Shown one piece after another: positions 17,575 through 27,274 of a stretch of 64,000 nucleotides of DNA. The notes under the pieces are model-generated. The model saw only the letters and a program-made list of their open reading frames with translations. It had not been told where the DNA came from and made no database searches. The stretch spans positions 37,263 to 101,262 of the forward strand of contig JAFAEQ010000070.1 in the NCBI GenBank assembly GCA_023423935.1, in the 5' to 3' direction. The first letter of the stretch is position 1; every line of letters starts with the position of its first letter. The position numbers and the translations under genes were made by a program. This DNA is from Pseudomonadota bacterium (GTDB lineage: Bacteria > Pseudomonadota > Gammaproteobacteria > Steroidobacterales > Steroidobacteraceae).

Positions 17575-18485
17575 GCCTTCGCGTACTCTTCGTAGCGCGA
17601 ACCCCAGAATATGGAGAGCTTGCCGAGGTTGGCAGATGCTTTGACGAGCCACTGTGCCGCGATGTGTCGGCCCAATGGGTAGGTCAAAGGCACAGCAACG
17701 GACGCAATCGCCAGTTGAACCAGCGCGCGCATGAATAGTGTGATCCGGCCCGATAGCGTGATGGGTCCGTACTTCCCGGCGAGAGTTTTGCGCGCAAACT
17801 CCTGGCCGCCACTCAATGCGCGCTGCAGCAGCCATCTGAGACTGAGACGGCCTTTCTCGACGGGTTCGATGACGATCGCTTCATCGCTCCAGATCACGCG
17901 GGATCCGGAGTGCACCATGCGGATCAGCAGATCAGCATCCTCTCCGGTGGTGAGTCCATAGGCGACATTGAAGGGGCCGGGCTGAGCGCGAAGCGGTTCG
18001 CCGCGCACGATGACGTTGCCGAAACGCATGCGATTCAGTGGGACTTCGGTTCCCGTAGGAAGCCGCGGGAAGTCATAGAAATTGCCGCGGCGAATCCAGT
18101 TAGGCGCCTCGGCCGGTACTTCAGGCACGACGGGACCCAGAACGGCGTCTGCGCCGTATTTCTCTGCTGCATCCAGCAACTGTTGCAGCCATTCTTTCGG
18201 CGCGCGCTCGTCATCGTCGATGAACGCGAGCCAATCTCCGTTCGCCATCTGGACCGAGACGTTGCGAGTCAATGCGATGTTGCGTTCCGGCTGAATCGCA
18301 TAGTGAATCGGGAATGCCTGCGTTCTGCTGCGCCAGTGTTCGGCTACAGCTCGCGCGCTGCCTGCGCTGTCGTTGTCGACGATGACCACTTCGTCCGGGG
18401 TCCGCGACAGATGGGTGAGATCCTCGAGGAGGGCCGAGAGTCTCTCGGCGCGACGAAAGGTCGCGATGCAGATGCTGACTTTCAT
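17571..18485 (-). CDS. Glycosyltransferase family 2
   Basis: The protein has 304 residues, starting MKVSICIATFRR at 18485. The GT-A fold shows VVIVDNDSAG and the DDDE segment (FIDDDERAPKEWL) expected to bind metal and nucleotide-sugar. A C-terminal hydrophobic stretch (LFMRALVQLAIASVAVPLTYP) suggests membrane association. It overlaps the next gene by four bases and sits 86 nt downstream of epsG. The sugar transferred is unknown. Confidence 0.87.
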   Translation of the reverse strand: MKVSICIATFRRAERLSALLEDLTHLSRTPDEVVIVDNDSAGSARAVAEHWRSRTQAFPIHYAIQPERNIALTRNVSVQMANGDWLAFIDDDERAPKEWLQQLLDAAEKYGADAVLGPVVPEVPAEAPNWIRRGNFYDFPRLPTGTEVPLNRMRFGNVIVRGEPLRAQPGPFNVAYGLTTGEDADLLIRMVHSGSRVIWSDEAIVIEPVEKGRLSLRWLLQRALSGGQEFARKTLAGKYGPITLSGRITLFMRALVQLAIASVAVPLTYPLGRHIAAQWLVKASANLGKLSIFWGSRYEEYAKA

Positions 18486-18571
18486 TGCTGTTGACACTCG
18501 TGCACGCACATTCGGCCGCAACCAAAGCGGCCCACTTTGGCGACATCACCTGCTCAGGGATTTTCGCGCTT

Positions 18572-19510
18572 TCAGAAGTTGTTGATCACCGCGCCAATCA
18601 CCTGCGCGCGCGTGGCGGCCGAACGCCGCAACAGATCCCGCACTGCCTTATGTGTGGTGTTCTGCGCACGGCTGACGATCAGCACTTCACCCGCTGTGGT
18701 CGCGACAGCCAAGCCGTCGGCGTATTTGTCGATCGGCGGGGTATCGAGCACGATGAACTCGAACATCGACCGCATGCTGTTGATGAAACGCGCCATACGA
18801 CCGTCGGAGAGCAATTCGACCGGATTGCTGGGCAGCGGCCCTGACGTTAAGAGCCGCAGGCTCGGCAGACCGAAGATCTGTTGCAGTTTGAACGTATCGG
18901 TACTGTTCAACGCCTGCGAAAGGCCGTACCGGTTGTCCGAATTGAAAAGCACATGCTGGGACGGGTTGCGCAGATCGGCGTCGATCAAAAGCGTCTCTCG
19001 CCCCAGCTGCGAAAACGCAATCGCGAGCTCGGCAGCAAGTTGCGAGCGTCCTTCGCCGGACGAGGGGCTGAGCAGTGCAATGGCGCGACTTTGGGGGCCG
19101 GCCGCCGCGCCGTTCTGCAGCAGCAGCTCCGTGCGCAGCGCGCGCAATCGTTCGCTGCGTGGATCGTCAGAATCGTGGGCGAGGATCAGTCGCTCGCCGG
19201 GAATCAGAGGGACTCCATCGTCCGTCACCGGCAGCTGACGACGCGAGATGCTCTTGTTCAGAGCTGTCTCGATGAGGCTTGGACGTCCGCGCGATTGCTC
19301 GCGCTGACTCCAGGCGATCGCGTCGTCCACATCGTCCTGACTGATGAATCCCAGCTGCAATGCCGCATCTACGACATTGATTCCCTGTTGCCTGGCCAGC
19401 GCAGTGATCTGCTGAATCTGGTCCGGCGACAGCTTGCAATGTTCGATGATCGCCTGTCCGAGCTCGCTATCGGACAGATCGGCATCGGAAGTGGCACGCC
19501 GAGCGGTCAC
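18572..19510 (-). CDS. epsG: EpsG-type tyrosine-kinase-like chain length protein
   Basis: The protein has 312 residues. The N-terminal third (LGQAIIEHCKLSPDQIQQI...) resembles the short helical region of EpsG proteins. The ATPase part has a Walker A-like SPSSGEGRSQLA, where Arg replaces the usual Lys, and a Walker A' LLIDADLRNP. From memory, the GEGRS form is normal for the EpsG family of exosortase-B-type EPS loci. No C-terminal tyrosine cluster is visible; the protein ends VIGAVINNF. It presumably partners EpsF to control polymer length. It overlaps epsF by four bases. Confidence 0.85.
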   Translation of the reverse strand: MTARRATSDADLSDSELGQAIIEHCKLSPDQIQQITALARQQGINVVDAALQLGFISQDDVDDAIAWSQREQSRGRPSLIETALNKSISRRQLPVTDDGVPLIPGERLILAHDSDDPRSERLRALRTELLLQNGAAAGPQSRAIALLSPSSGEGRSQLAAELAIAFSQLGRETLLIDADLRNPSQHVLFNSDNRYGLSQALNSTDTFKLQQIFGLPSLRLLTSGPLPSNPVELLSDGRMARFINSMRSMFEFIVLDTPPIDKYADGLAVATTAGEVLIVSRAQNTTHKAVRDLLRRSAATRAQVIGAVINNF

Positions 19511-20964
19511 GCTGTAGCCGCCTTGCCGAACTTGATTTCGTCGAACTCGGCGAGCACAGGGACACGCAGGTCACGTTCGAAATCGTCGCGGCACCGAATG
19601 CGTCGCATGATAAGAATTTCATATGCGGCGGGCAGGGCCACGCCAAGGAAGAGACCGGCCATCACTCCCATCGCGAGCAGCTTCATCTTGTTCGGCTTGC
19701 TCGACTTGACCGGCGGGGTTGCGCGGCTGACGAAGGACACGTTGGTGTTCTTGCCCGCTGACGCAAACATGATCTGGTCGTAGCCATCCAAGGCGCGCTT
19801 GTACACGGCCTGGGCAGATTCGAGCTCCAGGACGAGCTTCGAGCCTTCGTCGCGAATCTTCCGCTCGGCGAGTACGCGCTGCCGCTGGTCGTCGACTGCT
19901 TTCTGCAGCTTGGCTTCGAGTCGCCGCGTCGTTTCGAGATCTGCAGCGCGACTGCTCGAGTAACTGAGCATCTCGCGGCTGAGAGCGCTCTGAGTGGATT
20001 CGATCTGCGACTTGAGCTCCAGCACTTTCGGGTGCTGTGAACCCAGGGTCGAGCGCATCTGCGCGAGCTGAGCCTCCTGCAGGGTGAGCTGACCCTTCAG
20101 ATTCTGGATGAGCTGCGAAGCCAGTACATCGGACGTCGCGTTCTCGCCATTGGCGCTGCGGGCTTCGGCCGCTCGACGTTCGTTCTGAGCAGCCTGGAGC
20201 TGCGTTTCCAGGCCTGAAAGTAACTGTGCTTCCACGTCATTGGCCTGCACAGTGACGTCCGTAATGCCGGTCTTCTGCCGAAATTTGGTTACCTCGTCCT
20301 GGGCCAGCTGCACTTTTCGCTGCAGATCGGCGAGCTGTTCGGAGTACCGTTGAGCTCGCTCATTGGCGGGATCGTTGACCCAGCGGCGCGATTTCTCGAG
20401 GTACACATCGGCGACGGCGTTGGCGATGTTGGCCGCCTTGACGGGGTCGTGCGCAGCCGCGGTGAGGTACAGCAACTGATTGCCCTGGGCACCTTGGTAG
20501 ATCTCCAGGTTACGACTCAGATTCTGTTGGACATACGGTCCGAGCGTGCTGCCGTCACCGCGATACCCGGCCGCGAACTCAGGATCCTGGTCCAGGTGAA
20601 GCCGCTCGATCACGGGCAGCAGAACCTCTGCACTGCGGATCAGATCGATCTGCGTGGAGACATAGCTGCCCAGTGCATTGATCGCGTATTCCTTGCCGCC
20701 TTCCTTGACCTCGTAGCTGATCATCAACGTCGCAGTCGAGGTATAGGTCTTGGGCAGCATCTTCGCGACCACGGCCGTGAAGATGCTCAGGACGGCTGCG
20801 ATGATCAGGGTGTGATAGCGATAGGCCCAGACGATCGCGAAGATCTGGGCAAGGGACAAGCCAGGGCTCGAGTCCTCCTCCTGCGAGGGAAGGACAGGGA
20901 TTTCAACCTGCCTCGGGGCGACAGGCGCAGCTGCAAGCTGCAACGCGCGTGTTGAGCGAATCAA
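19507..20964 (-). CDS. epsF: Chain length determinant protein (Wzz/EpsF type)
   Basis: The protein has 485 residues. A first membrane segment (about 47-67, YHTLIIAAVLSIFTAVVA) is followed by a Wzz domain and a long coiled-coil periplasmic region rich in Gln, Glu and Lys (about 190-390). A second membrane segment (KMKLLAMGVMAGLFLGVALPAAYEIL) lies near the C-terminus. This layout is typical of polysaccharide co-polymerases that set chain length and connect to the BY-kinase. It overlaps epsE upstream and epsG downstream by four bases each, so the three are translationally coupled. Confidence 0.9.
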   Translation of the reverse strand: MIRSTRALQLAAAPVAPRQVEIPVLPSQEEDSSPGLSLAQIFAIVWAYRYHTLIIAAVLSIFTAVVAKMLPKTYTSTATLMISYEVKEGGKEYAINALGSYVSTQIDLIRSAEVLLPVIERLHLDQDPEFAAGYRGDGSTLGPYVQQNLSRNLEIYQGAQGNQLLYLTAAAHDPVKAANIANAVADVYLEKSRRWVNDPANERAQRYSEQLADLQRKVQLAQDEVTKFRQKTGITDVTVQANDVEAQLLSGLETQLQAAQNERRAAEARSANGENATSDVLASQLIQNLKGQLTLQEAQLAQMRSTLGSQHPKVLELKSQIESTQSALSREMLSYSSSRAADLETTRRLEAKLQKAVDDQRQRVLAERKIRDEGSKLVLELESAQAVYKRALDGYDQIMFASAGKNTNVSFVSRATPPVKSSKPNKMKLLAMGVMAGLFLGVALPAAYEILIMRRIRCRDDFERDLRVPVLAEFDEIKFGKAATA

Positions 20965-21827
20965 AAGATGGCCTCTTTCACGGTGATGACGTCATTGGGG
21001 AGCACAGGGTCGCTGAGTTTGGCGCTCTTGCTGACCGTTTTGCCGCTCGCATCGATGCGCTTTAGTTCGATACGCCGGCGGCTCCCACGTTCGCTGATGC
21101 CTCCAGCGCGGACCAGAGCCTGTTCGACCGTCATGTTCGGCTCCACTTTGTAGCTGTTCGGCGCCCGGACTTCGCCGTAGATGAAGAACAGCTCGGCCTT
21201 GGGTACGAAGATCGAATCCCCGCCCTGCAGCGTCTGGGTTGGAAGGTCGCTGAGTGTGTTGTTCCTCAGAGCTCGCAGATCCACCGGGTATCGTTGAACC
21301 TGCCCGGCTCGATCCGTCCGCAAGACATACACGACGTCTGAAGCGTTCTCCGTCGTGCCGCCGGCCTGCGCCAGCACGTCGTAAATAGGAGTATGGCTTT
21401 CGATCTGATATCGGCCAGGAGTACGCACTTCACCCAGAACGGATACGCGCTGGCTGCGCGACTGCATCACGTTGAGTGTCACGTTGGGATCGACCAGAAA
21501 ATTCCCGTCGCGGAGTGCCTTCTCGATCCGCTGCGCGGCCTCGGACGGCGAAAGCGTTGCGACTTGGACCGGACCCGCCAATGGAACCGCGATCGTCCCG
21601 TCGTCTGCAACGAGCGTGGTGGTGGTCATGTCGGGCTGGCCATAAACCTGAATCGTTACCGTATCCCCCGCGCCCAGCTGTACCAAGCGTCGGGAGGTCG
21701 ACTCCTCTGATCCCGGATCAGCTGCGGCTTGTTGCGCCAACGCCGGCATGATGGTGGTGACCAGCACTTGAAGGGCGAGCAGCAGGGTGGTTCCGAGCAT
21801 CGTGATGCCCAAAGAACGTCTCGTCAC
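20961..21827 (-). CDS. epsE: Polysaccharide export protein (Wza/EpsE type)
   Basis: The protein has 288 residues. A Sec signal ends near PALAQQA, with no lipobox. The polysaccharide export domain is seen as LGAGDTVTIQVYGQPDM, followed by two SLBB-like stretches (VSVLGEVRTPGRY and FIYGEVRAPNSYKVEPNMTVEQAL). EpsE forms the outer-membrane or periplasmic channel for the exopolysaccharide. It is the first gene of a nine-gene operon. Classical Wza is a lipoprotein; EpsE members often are not, as here. Confidence 0.9.
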   Translation of the reverse strand: MTRRSLGITMLGTTLLLALQVLVTTIMPALAQQAAADPGSEESTSRRLVQLGAGDTVTIQVYGQPDMTTTTLVADDGTIAVPLAGPVQVATLSPSEAAQRIEKALRDGNFLVDPNVTLNVMQSRSQRVSVLGEVRTPGRYQIESHTPIYDVLAQAGGTTENASDVVYVLRTDRAGQVQRYPVDLRALRNNTLSDLPTQTLQGGDSIFVPKAELFFIYGEVRAPNSYKVEPNMTVEQALVRAGGISERGSRRRIELKRIDASGKTVSKSAKLSDPVLPNDVITVKEAIF

Positions 21828-21918
21828 GTTTCCTCGTCCTCAGAAAAGCAGATAGCGGCAGCGACAGAAATAGCTCACGATCGAGCATACGGCGGGTCGC
21901 TCGACGGCTAGCCACAAA

Positions 21919-21947
21919 CATAATACACGCCCGTCGAGTCGAAAATT
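21919..21947 (-). promoter_or_regulatory. Possible EPS operon promoter
   Basis: On the minus strand, TTCGAC and TATTAT with about 15-17 nt between them resemble -35 and -10 hexamers about 95 nt upstream of epsE. The match is moderate. No sigma-54 -24/-12 pair was seen in this divergent gap (21828-22051). Confidence 0.35.
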
Positions 21948-22051
21948 CTAGGCTCCGACGGTAGCATCCGCCGTGCGGTGCGTCACGCCGCCACAAGGCA
22001 GATCAGCGACGGCCCCACTCGATAACTCAAAGAACGGGAGTTGGTCCTCGA

Positions 22052-22861
22052 ATGCGTTCGTATGTAGGTCGAATACTCGTCGTAATCGCGATGTCGATAC
22101 TGAGTGCTTGCTCACGAGAGCCTTCGGGCGATTCGGTGGCGCCGCAAGGTCAGTGGATCAGCTTGTTCAATGGCAAGGATCTCGACGGATGGGTTGTGAA
22201 GATCCGCGGGCGTGCACTTGGCGACGACCCCATGAGGACCTTTCGCGTCGTCGACGGCGCGCTTCGAGTCGACTACTCGGACTATCGCGACTTTGGAACC
22301 AGCAACGGCATGCTGATCTATAACCGACCGCTGGCCCGCTATTGGCTGCGTGCCGAGTATCGGTTCATCGGCGAGCAGCCTGCAGGCGCTCCCGCCTGGG
22401 CGTTTCGGGATAGCGGGATCCAGCTCCACGGCCAGATACCCGACAGCCTGGAGTTGGATCAGGAATTCCCGGTGGGGCTCGAGATCAACCTCATCGGTGG
22501 CAAGTTGCTGGGCCGGGCCCGTCCGACGGGCAACGTGTGCACCTCTGGCGTCACGATTGAGCTCGCCGGCTCGCGGATGAAGGAAAAATGTAGCTCGACG
22601 AGCGATGCGACCATCCGTCTGCCGGATCAATGGGTGCGTATCGAGGCCCGGATCGATGACGCCGACATCGAGCATTGGGTCAATGGCAGATCCGCAGTGA
22701 AGTATGCGAACCCGGTTCTCGATCCCGCGGACCCGCTCGCCACCGTTCTGCTGAGCAATGGCCAAAATCCGAGCCTGAAGTCCGGCTATCTCTCGGTGCA
22801 GTCAAACGGTGCCCCGATCGAGTTTCGCAAGATCGAGATCCTGCCCATCTCGGCGCTTTAG
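22052..22861 (+). CDS. DUF1080 lipoprotein (3-keto-disaccharide hydrolase domain)
   Basis: The protein has 269 residues. A lipoprotein signal (MRSYVGRILVVIAMSILSAC) is followed by a DUF1080 domain with WISLFNGKDLDGWVV near residue 36, the family's opening motif, and a concanavalin-like sandwich to the end. Known DUF1080 members cleave 3-keto-glycosides or bind carbohydrate. It is divergent from the EPS operon and convergent with the pyruvyl transferase. A role in modifying or trimming exopolysaccharide is inference from location only. Confidence 0.85.
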   Translation: MRSYVGRILVVIAMSILSACSREPSGDSVAPQGQWISLFNGKDLDGWVVKIRGRALGDDPMRTFRVVDGALRVDYSDYRDFGTSNGMLIYNRPLARYWLRAEYRFIGEQPAGAPAWAFRDSGIQLHGQIPDSLELDQEFPVGLEINLIGGKLLGRARPTGNVCTSGVTIELAGSRMKEKCSSTSDATIRLPDQWVRIEARIDDADIEHWVNGRSAVKYANPVLDPADPLATVLLSNGQNPSLKSGYLSVQSNGAPIEFRKIEILPISAL

Positions 22862-22865
22862 GCGC

Positions 22866-24098
22866 TCAAGTCACGAGCCGGATCACCTCGTCGTACTGGT
22901 CTTGAAGTCTTGCGCGGTTTCCGTGTGCCGTTTCAGCAATCCGCGCCTCCAATTCAACCCGTTCAGACAACAGATGCTGAAAGTGGTCCAGGATCGTCTG
23001 CCGGTTCAGATGTTCGAGTTCCTGGCAGTAGTTTCCCAGGCCCATGCTGGTCATGACGGCCAGATTCTTCGTCTCATGCGACAGGGAAACGCAGGCCTTG
23101 CCGAGGAACAGGCTGAGTACGATGTTGTGAAAGCGCGTGGCGACGAGCACATCGATTTGTGCGAGTTGCGTGAACAATTCTTGATAGGAGCCGATCGGTT
23201 CGTTCGTGAAGTGAGCTGCTGAGGTGTCGAAGCCACGCTGCTGCAGCGCCCGAACGACGTCACTGCGTACCTCGTCGTCATAGGCCAAGTCTCCAGCAAG
23301 CAGCCGCACGCTATGTCCCTGGGCGACTGACCATTCAATGAAAGAGCAGAGAGTGTCGAGATAGCCGGCATACTCTTTGGCGTCGTCCGCGCCTGCTTCG
23401 CCACGATTCCGGTAGTTGTAGACGCCCACCCCGATTCGCAGGTGTTGCGGGTCGGCAGGCTCGGTCGTGAGTGCGGGCGGCGGCAGGCTGAATGCGAGAT
23501 CCGGAAAGACGACGCCTTTGGCGCCCGCACCGATGGCTTCGATGCGCTCCTTGGAGTGCTCGTCGCGGAATGAACAGAAGTGTGTCAGATCGACCGCATG
23601 CCGGATGAAAAAGCGGGCGGCGGAACTCGCCATCGCTTCGGTGCCCACGCTCAGGAAAATGACCTTACGTCCGCGCAGCCTGCTTGCGACCGTCCATTTG
23701 AATAGTTCGTAAGGCAGTCCGAGCGCACCCTCACCGTTGTCAGTGAGAATTCCGGTGCCTGCAACAACGAGCGCGTCGTAGCGCCCGGCTTCGCGCCACG
23801 CGCGCCACCATGCACGCGCTTCCACTCCGGCCCACCAGAGCTTGCGCAGGATCCTCGGCAGGTTTGGAGCTTCGATCCCATCGCCTCTGCTACGCAATGC
23901 GACGGCTTTGATGTTGTGCCTTGATGCAGTGTCCTCGGGGAAGGAGCAGATGCAGCTCAACTCGGCCGCGGGCAGTCTGAGGCGCAGGTTGTGGATGAGC
24001 GCGCCCAACGTGCACTCATTGCCGAAATTGAGTGCTCCGAAATGCCCCCACAATGCGATACGGGGCGCGGACGCCTGCGACACCTCTGCTGTGGTCAC
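22866..24098 (-). CDS. Polysaccharide pyruvyl transferase family protein
   Basis: The protein has 410 residues. The N-terminus reads ALWGHFGALNFGNECTLGALI, the glycine-rich opening of the CsaB/WcaK-like family. Further family features are VAGTGILTDN and, near the C-terminus, VATRFHNIVLSLFLGKACVSLS, which carries the conserved RxH motif. These enzymes transfer pyruvate from PEP to sugar hydroxyls of exopolysaccharides as ketals. It lies 85 nt downstream of the DUF218 gene on the same strand. Pyruvylation of the local EPS is likely but not provable here. Confidence 0.85.
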   Translation of the reverse strand: MTTAEVSQASAPRIALWGHFGALNFGNECTLGALIHNLRLRLPAAELSCICSFPEDTASRHNIKAVALRSRGDGIEAPNLPRILRKLWWAGVEARAWWRAWREAGRYDALVVAGTGILTDNGEGALGLPYELFKWTVASRLRGRKVIFLSVGTEAMASSAARFFIRHAVDLTHFCSFRDEHSKERIEAIGAGAKGVVFPDLAFSLPPPALTTEPADPQHLRIGVGVYNYRNRGEAGADDAKEYAGYLDTLCSFIEWSVAQGHSVRLLAGDLAYDDEVRSDVVRALQQRGFDTSAAHFTNEPIGSYQELFTQLAQIDVLVATRFHNIVLSLFLGKACVSLSHETKNLAVMTSMGLGNYCQELEHLNRQTILDHFQHLLSERVELEARIAETAHGNRARLQDQYDEVIRLVT

Positions 24099-24183
24099 CG
24101 ACTAGAACTCCTGGATCGTGGCGAAACGCGCGACGCTACATGATCGAACAAGCTGCATCTGCAGAACGGGAGCCAGCGCGCAA

Positions 24184-24843
24184 TTACGAGAATGGATGGC
24201 GGACGAAGTCGAACAGCAATTTTTGTGACTCCACCACTTGCGTGCGGATCGTGCTGCGTACCCGCCACCAGGTCTGCGGATTGAAATCGGAATAGGCTGA
24301 AGGGGAGACGACGAACTGCAGGTCCGTGCCCGCCGCAGCTCGATCGAGCAGTCGCCGAGCACGTCTCGAGTGATCGGTATAGACGACGAACACCACCTTC
24401 CGCAGACGGTTCTCCAGGCACCACGCGACCAGCTTACTCACTGCGTCTTCCGTGCCTAGTGCGGTCCGGGGAATCAGCTCGACGTTAGAGATTCCCAATG
24501 AGCGTAGCTGCATCTGGGAGACGGCGGCGGCGTTGTAGTAAGCCACGCCGCGCTTCAGAAACTCGGCATCTACGGCATCGGGCGGATCGCTGAACACCGC
24601 GACACGATCCGCTACGCCGCGGGCTATGAGGTCCGCAGCCGTCAGTACACCGGCGCCATCGGCGTCCTGTGATATGACAATGGCATCCGCACGATCGGTT
24701 GACTCATTAACCACGAGCATGTTCCCGATTCGAATCAGTGCGGCGTGACGTATGGAGGGAATTGTGCCCAGGGCGATCGCGACCAGGAGAACCATTGCCG
24801 CCCCTGTGAGCAGGCGTCGCGAACGAAAGAATGACAGAGGCAT
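24184..24843 (-). CDS. YdcF/DUF218-type membrane-anchored protein
   Basis: The protein has 219 residues. One N-terminal membrane segment (LLTGAAMVLLVAIALGTIP) is followed by a DUF218-like domain with ADAIVISQDADGAGVLTAADLI and a later LVAWCLENRLRKVVFVVYTDHSRRAR stretch. YdcF, SanA and ElyC relatives act on the cell envelope and undecaprenyl-linked sugars, with imprecise biochemistry. It is probably co-transcribed with the pyruvyl transferase. Confidence 0.75.
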   Translation of the reverse strand: MPLSFFRSRRLLTGAAMVLLVAIALGTIPSIRHAALIRIGNMLVVNESTDRADAIVISQDADGAGVLTAADLIARGVADRVAVFSDPPDAVDAEFLKRGVAYYNAAAVSQMQLRSLGISNVELIPRTALGTEDAVSKLVAWCLENRLRKVVFVVYTDHSRRARRLLDRAAAGTDLQFVVSPSAYSDFNPQTWWRVRSTIRTQVVESQKLLFDFVRHPFS

Positions 24844-25091
24844 GACGAGTGTTGCTGGTCGAAGTGTTCAGAATACCGACGGCCGACGAATGCCGCGATT
24901 ACGCAGGAATCTCGAACTCGCGGTCAAACATGAAACGCACTATAAAGGCGTCCCGATACTGTGACCGATGGCACGTATTGTTTGGGCTTTGCCTTCGATA
25001 CTTTACACGCGGCTTGGCAAATGGAGTCGGGCCGCTGTTCTAAAAAGCTGTCGGACTGCTTGGACCGGACTAACAACAAAAGAGCGCGCCC

Positions 25092-25808
25092 GTGAGCATT
25101 ACGAAAGAACAAACACATTGGGACAAGTGGAATGTCGGAGAGGCGGATCGTGGGTTGATGCCAGATCGAATTGCACTGCGCGACACCGTGATTGCTAGCT
25201 TACGCGCCATCGGGTTACCGAAAGGCAGTGAAGTCCTTGAAATCGCCTGTGGCGTGGGCTGGGTCGGCGAGCAGCTCTATCGGGACTTCAACTACTTCGG
25301 TCTGGATTTCGCGCCGACCGCGATCGAGAAAGCGCTGGCACGCGTACCTCAGGCGCGATTCGCAGCTGCTGATTTTCTCGAGTGGCCTGCTCCGTCGGCC
25401 GCGTATGATGCGATTCTCTGTATCGATGCGGTCGCGTACTTTCGCGACCAGGATGCCGCTATCGCGAAGATGCACGACGCGCTCAAGCCAGGAGGCTGGC
25501 TGGTCATCACCACACTGAATCCAATGATCTATTCGCGCATGCGATGGGTCGGCCCTCCGGGCGAAGGACAGGTTCGCAAGTGGCTTACGCGGGCCCAGTT
25601 CCACTCGTTGATCGAACGCAATGGTTTCGATTTGAAGGAATCCCGGACCATCGAGCCGGGAGGCGACATGGGGGTGCTGCGTCTGCTGAACGCGCGCAAG
25701 GTGCATGGGCTCACGTCGGTCCTGGTGGGCAGGAACGGTTGGAAGCGGATTTTGGAGCGGGTAGGACTGGGCCAGTATCGCGTTCTGGTGGCCCAGAAGC
25801 AGGACTGA
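25092..25808 (+). CDS. Class I SAM-dependent methyltransferase
   Basis: The protein has 238 residues from a GTG start. Motif I is VLEIACGVGWVGEQL, motif II is YFGLDFAPTAI, and the post-motif is AYDAILCIDAVAYF followed by LKPGGWLVITTLNP. This is a standard Methyltransf_11 type fold. It stands 103 nt ahead of a CgeB-like glycosyltransferase, within the polysaccharide region, so O-methylation of a sugar is plausible. No substrate can be assigned. Confidence 0.85.
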   Translation: MSITKEQTHWDKWNVGEADRGLMPDRIALRDTVIASLRAIGLPKGSEVLEIACGVGWVGEQLYRDFNYFGLDFAPTAIEKALARVPQARFAAADFLEWPAPSAAYDAILCIDAVAYFRDQDAAIAKMHDALKPGGWLVITTLNPMIYSRMRWVGPPGEGQVRKWLTRAQFHSLIERNGFDLKESRTIEPGGDMGVLRLLNARKVHGLTSVLVGRNGWKRILERVGLGQYRVLVAQKQD

Positions 25809-25911
25809 GGTCCGCTGGATCGACAGACAGCAACTGCCTCATAGTTGCGACACCAGCAGACGGGAGACAACGAGTGAAAGAAAAGAGGCTGATGATGAGC
25901 AGGGCGTGCAG

Positions 25912-27102
25912 ATGAGTTTGGGTGGATCGTTCTCCGCCAATTCGGTCCTGCGAAACCTGGCTCCTGAAGGCCAATCGCCCGAGGTATTGCTCCTCTCGAT
26001 GCGTCGCATCGCGAGGCTCGTCGCGTACTGCATTGTCTACGAATTCGAGGATGTGATCTCGGAGGTCACGGCGGTCGATCGCGTCGAGGCGGATTGCATG
26101 ACCCGGCTGGAGCGTTCGCGTCGGGCCTACAAGTACTTGCGTCTGACGATGAAGTCGACGGCGCTCGCGCGGACCCTGGCGCCCGCGCCATCGCGTGTGG
26201 CTCTGGATCGCGATTACGAGCTGTTCTTTCCGGTTTTCAACAATGCCTACGAGCTGTTTTCGCTCGCCACTGTGCCCGACTGGCGCAGGCGGAGTCGGCT
26301 GGCTGCGTGCTACATCGGGGAGATCATTTCCGTCGAGCAGTTGCCGGACTACCTGCTCGAGATGCTGCAGCAGTTCGATCACATCTTCGTGGCAGACAAC
26401 CACGCGGTCGCAGCTGTCCAGCGCATCACCGGCCGGCCCTGCACGTATCTGCCGCTCGCTGCGGATGTCGTGAAGTTTTCACCGTACCCGTTGCGTCCCG
26501 AGCGTTGCATCGATGTGATCAACATCGGCCGGCGTTCGCCGGACACGCACGAGGCTTTGCTGGCCGCCGCGCGACAACGGAAATTTTTCTATCACTACGA
26601 CACGGTCGAGGCGAGCGGTGTCGATCTCAAGCAGCGAACCTTCCGCGTTCAGAACAGCACTGAGCATCGGTTTCTGCTCGCGAATCTGTTGAAGCGCAGC
26701 CGCTATTGCTTTGCCTATCGTGGATTCGTGAATGACCCGGAGATCACTGCTCAGCGCGAGGACATGTCGGCCCGATTCTATGAAGGCGCGGCTGCAGGCT
26801 CGGTGATGCTGGGCCAGCCCGCGAACATTCCCGAGTTTCGCGATCAGTTCGACTGGCCGGACGTGATCGTCGATCTGCCGTATGGCTCGCGCGAGGTCAT
26901 GGCTGTCATCGATGAGCTGGACCGAGACCCCGAGCGCATCGCGCGCATTCGGCGTGCGAACGTGAGCAACGCCGCCCGTCGCCACGATTGGCTGCATCGC
27001 TGGTTCAAGGTGTACGAAACTCTCCAGCTGCAGCCGACCGCTCGCATGCTCGAGCGGCGAGAGTACCTGGAGCGCATGGCCGTGGAGGCCAGTCAGCTTT
27101 AA
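25912..27102 (+). CDS. CgeB-like glycosyltransferase family protein
   Basis: The protein has about 396 residues. The ATG at 25912 is preferred over a GTG six bases earlier, because AGGG lies seven bases before the ATG. The central part (YLLEMLQQFDHIFVADNHAV, then TYLPLAADVVKFSP) and the C-terminal FYEGAAAGSVMLGQPANIPEFRD segment resemble GT-B glycosyltransferases of the CgeB/spore-maturation type. The donor-binding glutamate is likely the one in FYEGAAAG. It precedes the CDP-sugar cassette by 172 nt. Confidence 0.75.
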   Translation: MSLGGSFSANSVLRNLAPEGQSPEVLLLSMRRIARLVAYCIVYEFEDVISEVTAVDRVEADCMTRLERSRRAYKYLRLTMKSTALARTLAPAPSRVALDRDYELFFPVFNNAYELFSLATVPDWRRRSRLAACYIGEIISVEQLPDYLLEMLQQFDHIFVADNHAVAAVQRITGRPCTYLPLAADVVKFSPYPLRPERCIDVINIGRRSPDTHEALLAAARQRKFFYHYDTVEASGVDLKQRTFRVQNSTEHRFLLANLLKRSRYCFAYRGFVNDPEITAQREDMSARFYEGAAAGSVMLGQPANIPEFRDQFDWPDVIVDLPYGSREVMAVIDELDRDPERIARIRRANVSNAARRHDWLHRWFKVYETLQLQPTARMLERREYLERMAVEASQL

Positions 27103-27274
27103 GCGTGTCGGATGGAAGCTTCCTGGCGATGTGCCGACCGCCGGGCTCATGTCATTTCCTTGATCCGACGGCGCGCCTGCCGCATGGCCTTTAGAACACG
27201 GTTCCAGACCGTGCCCGACAGCGTAGGCTTGGCGCGCAGAAAAAACGGCAGACAGACTTGGCTGGAGATCACCG

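Noticed and set aside
12124..21827. Search for an exosortase or PEP-CTERM protein with the EpsEFG genes
   Set aside because: EpsEFG often accompany exosortase B, but no exosortase-like membrane protein or PEP-CTERM tail was found in the window.
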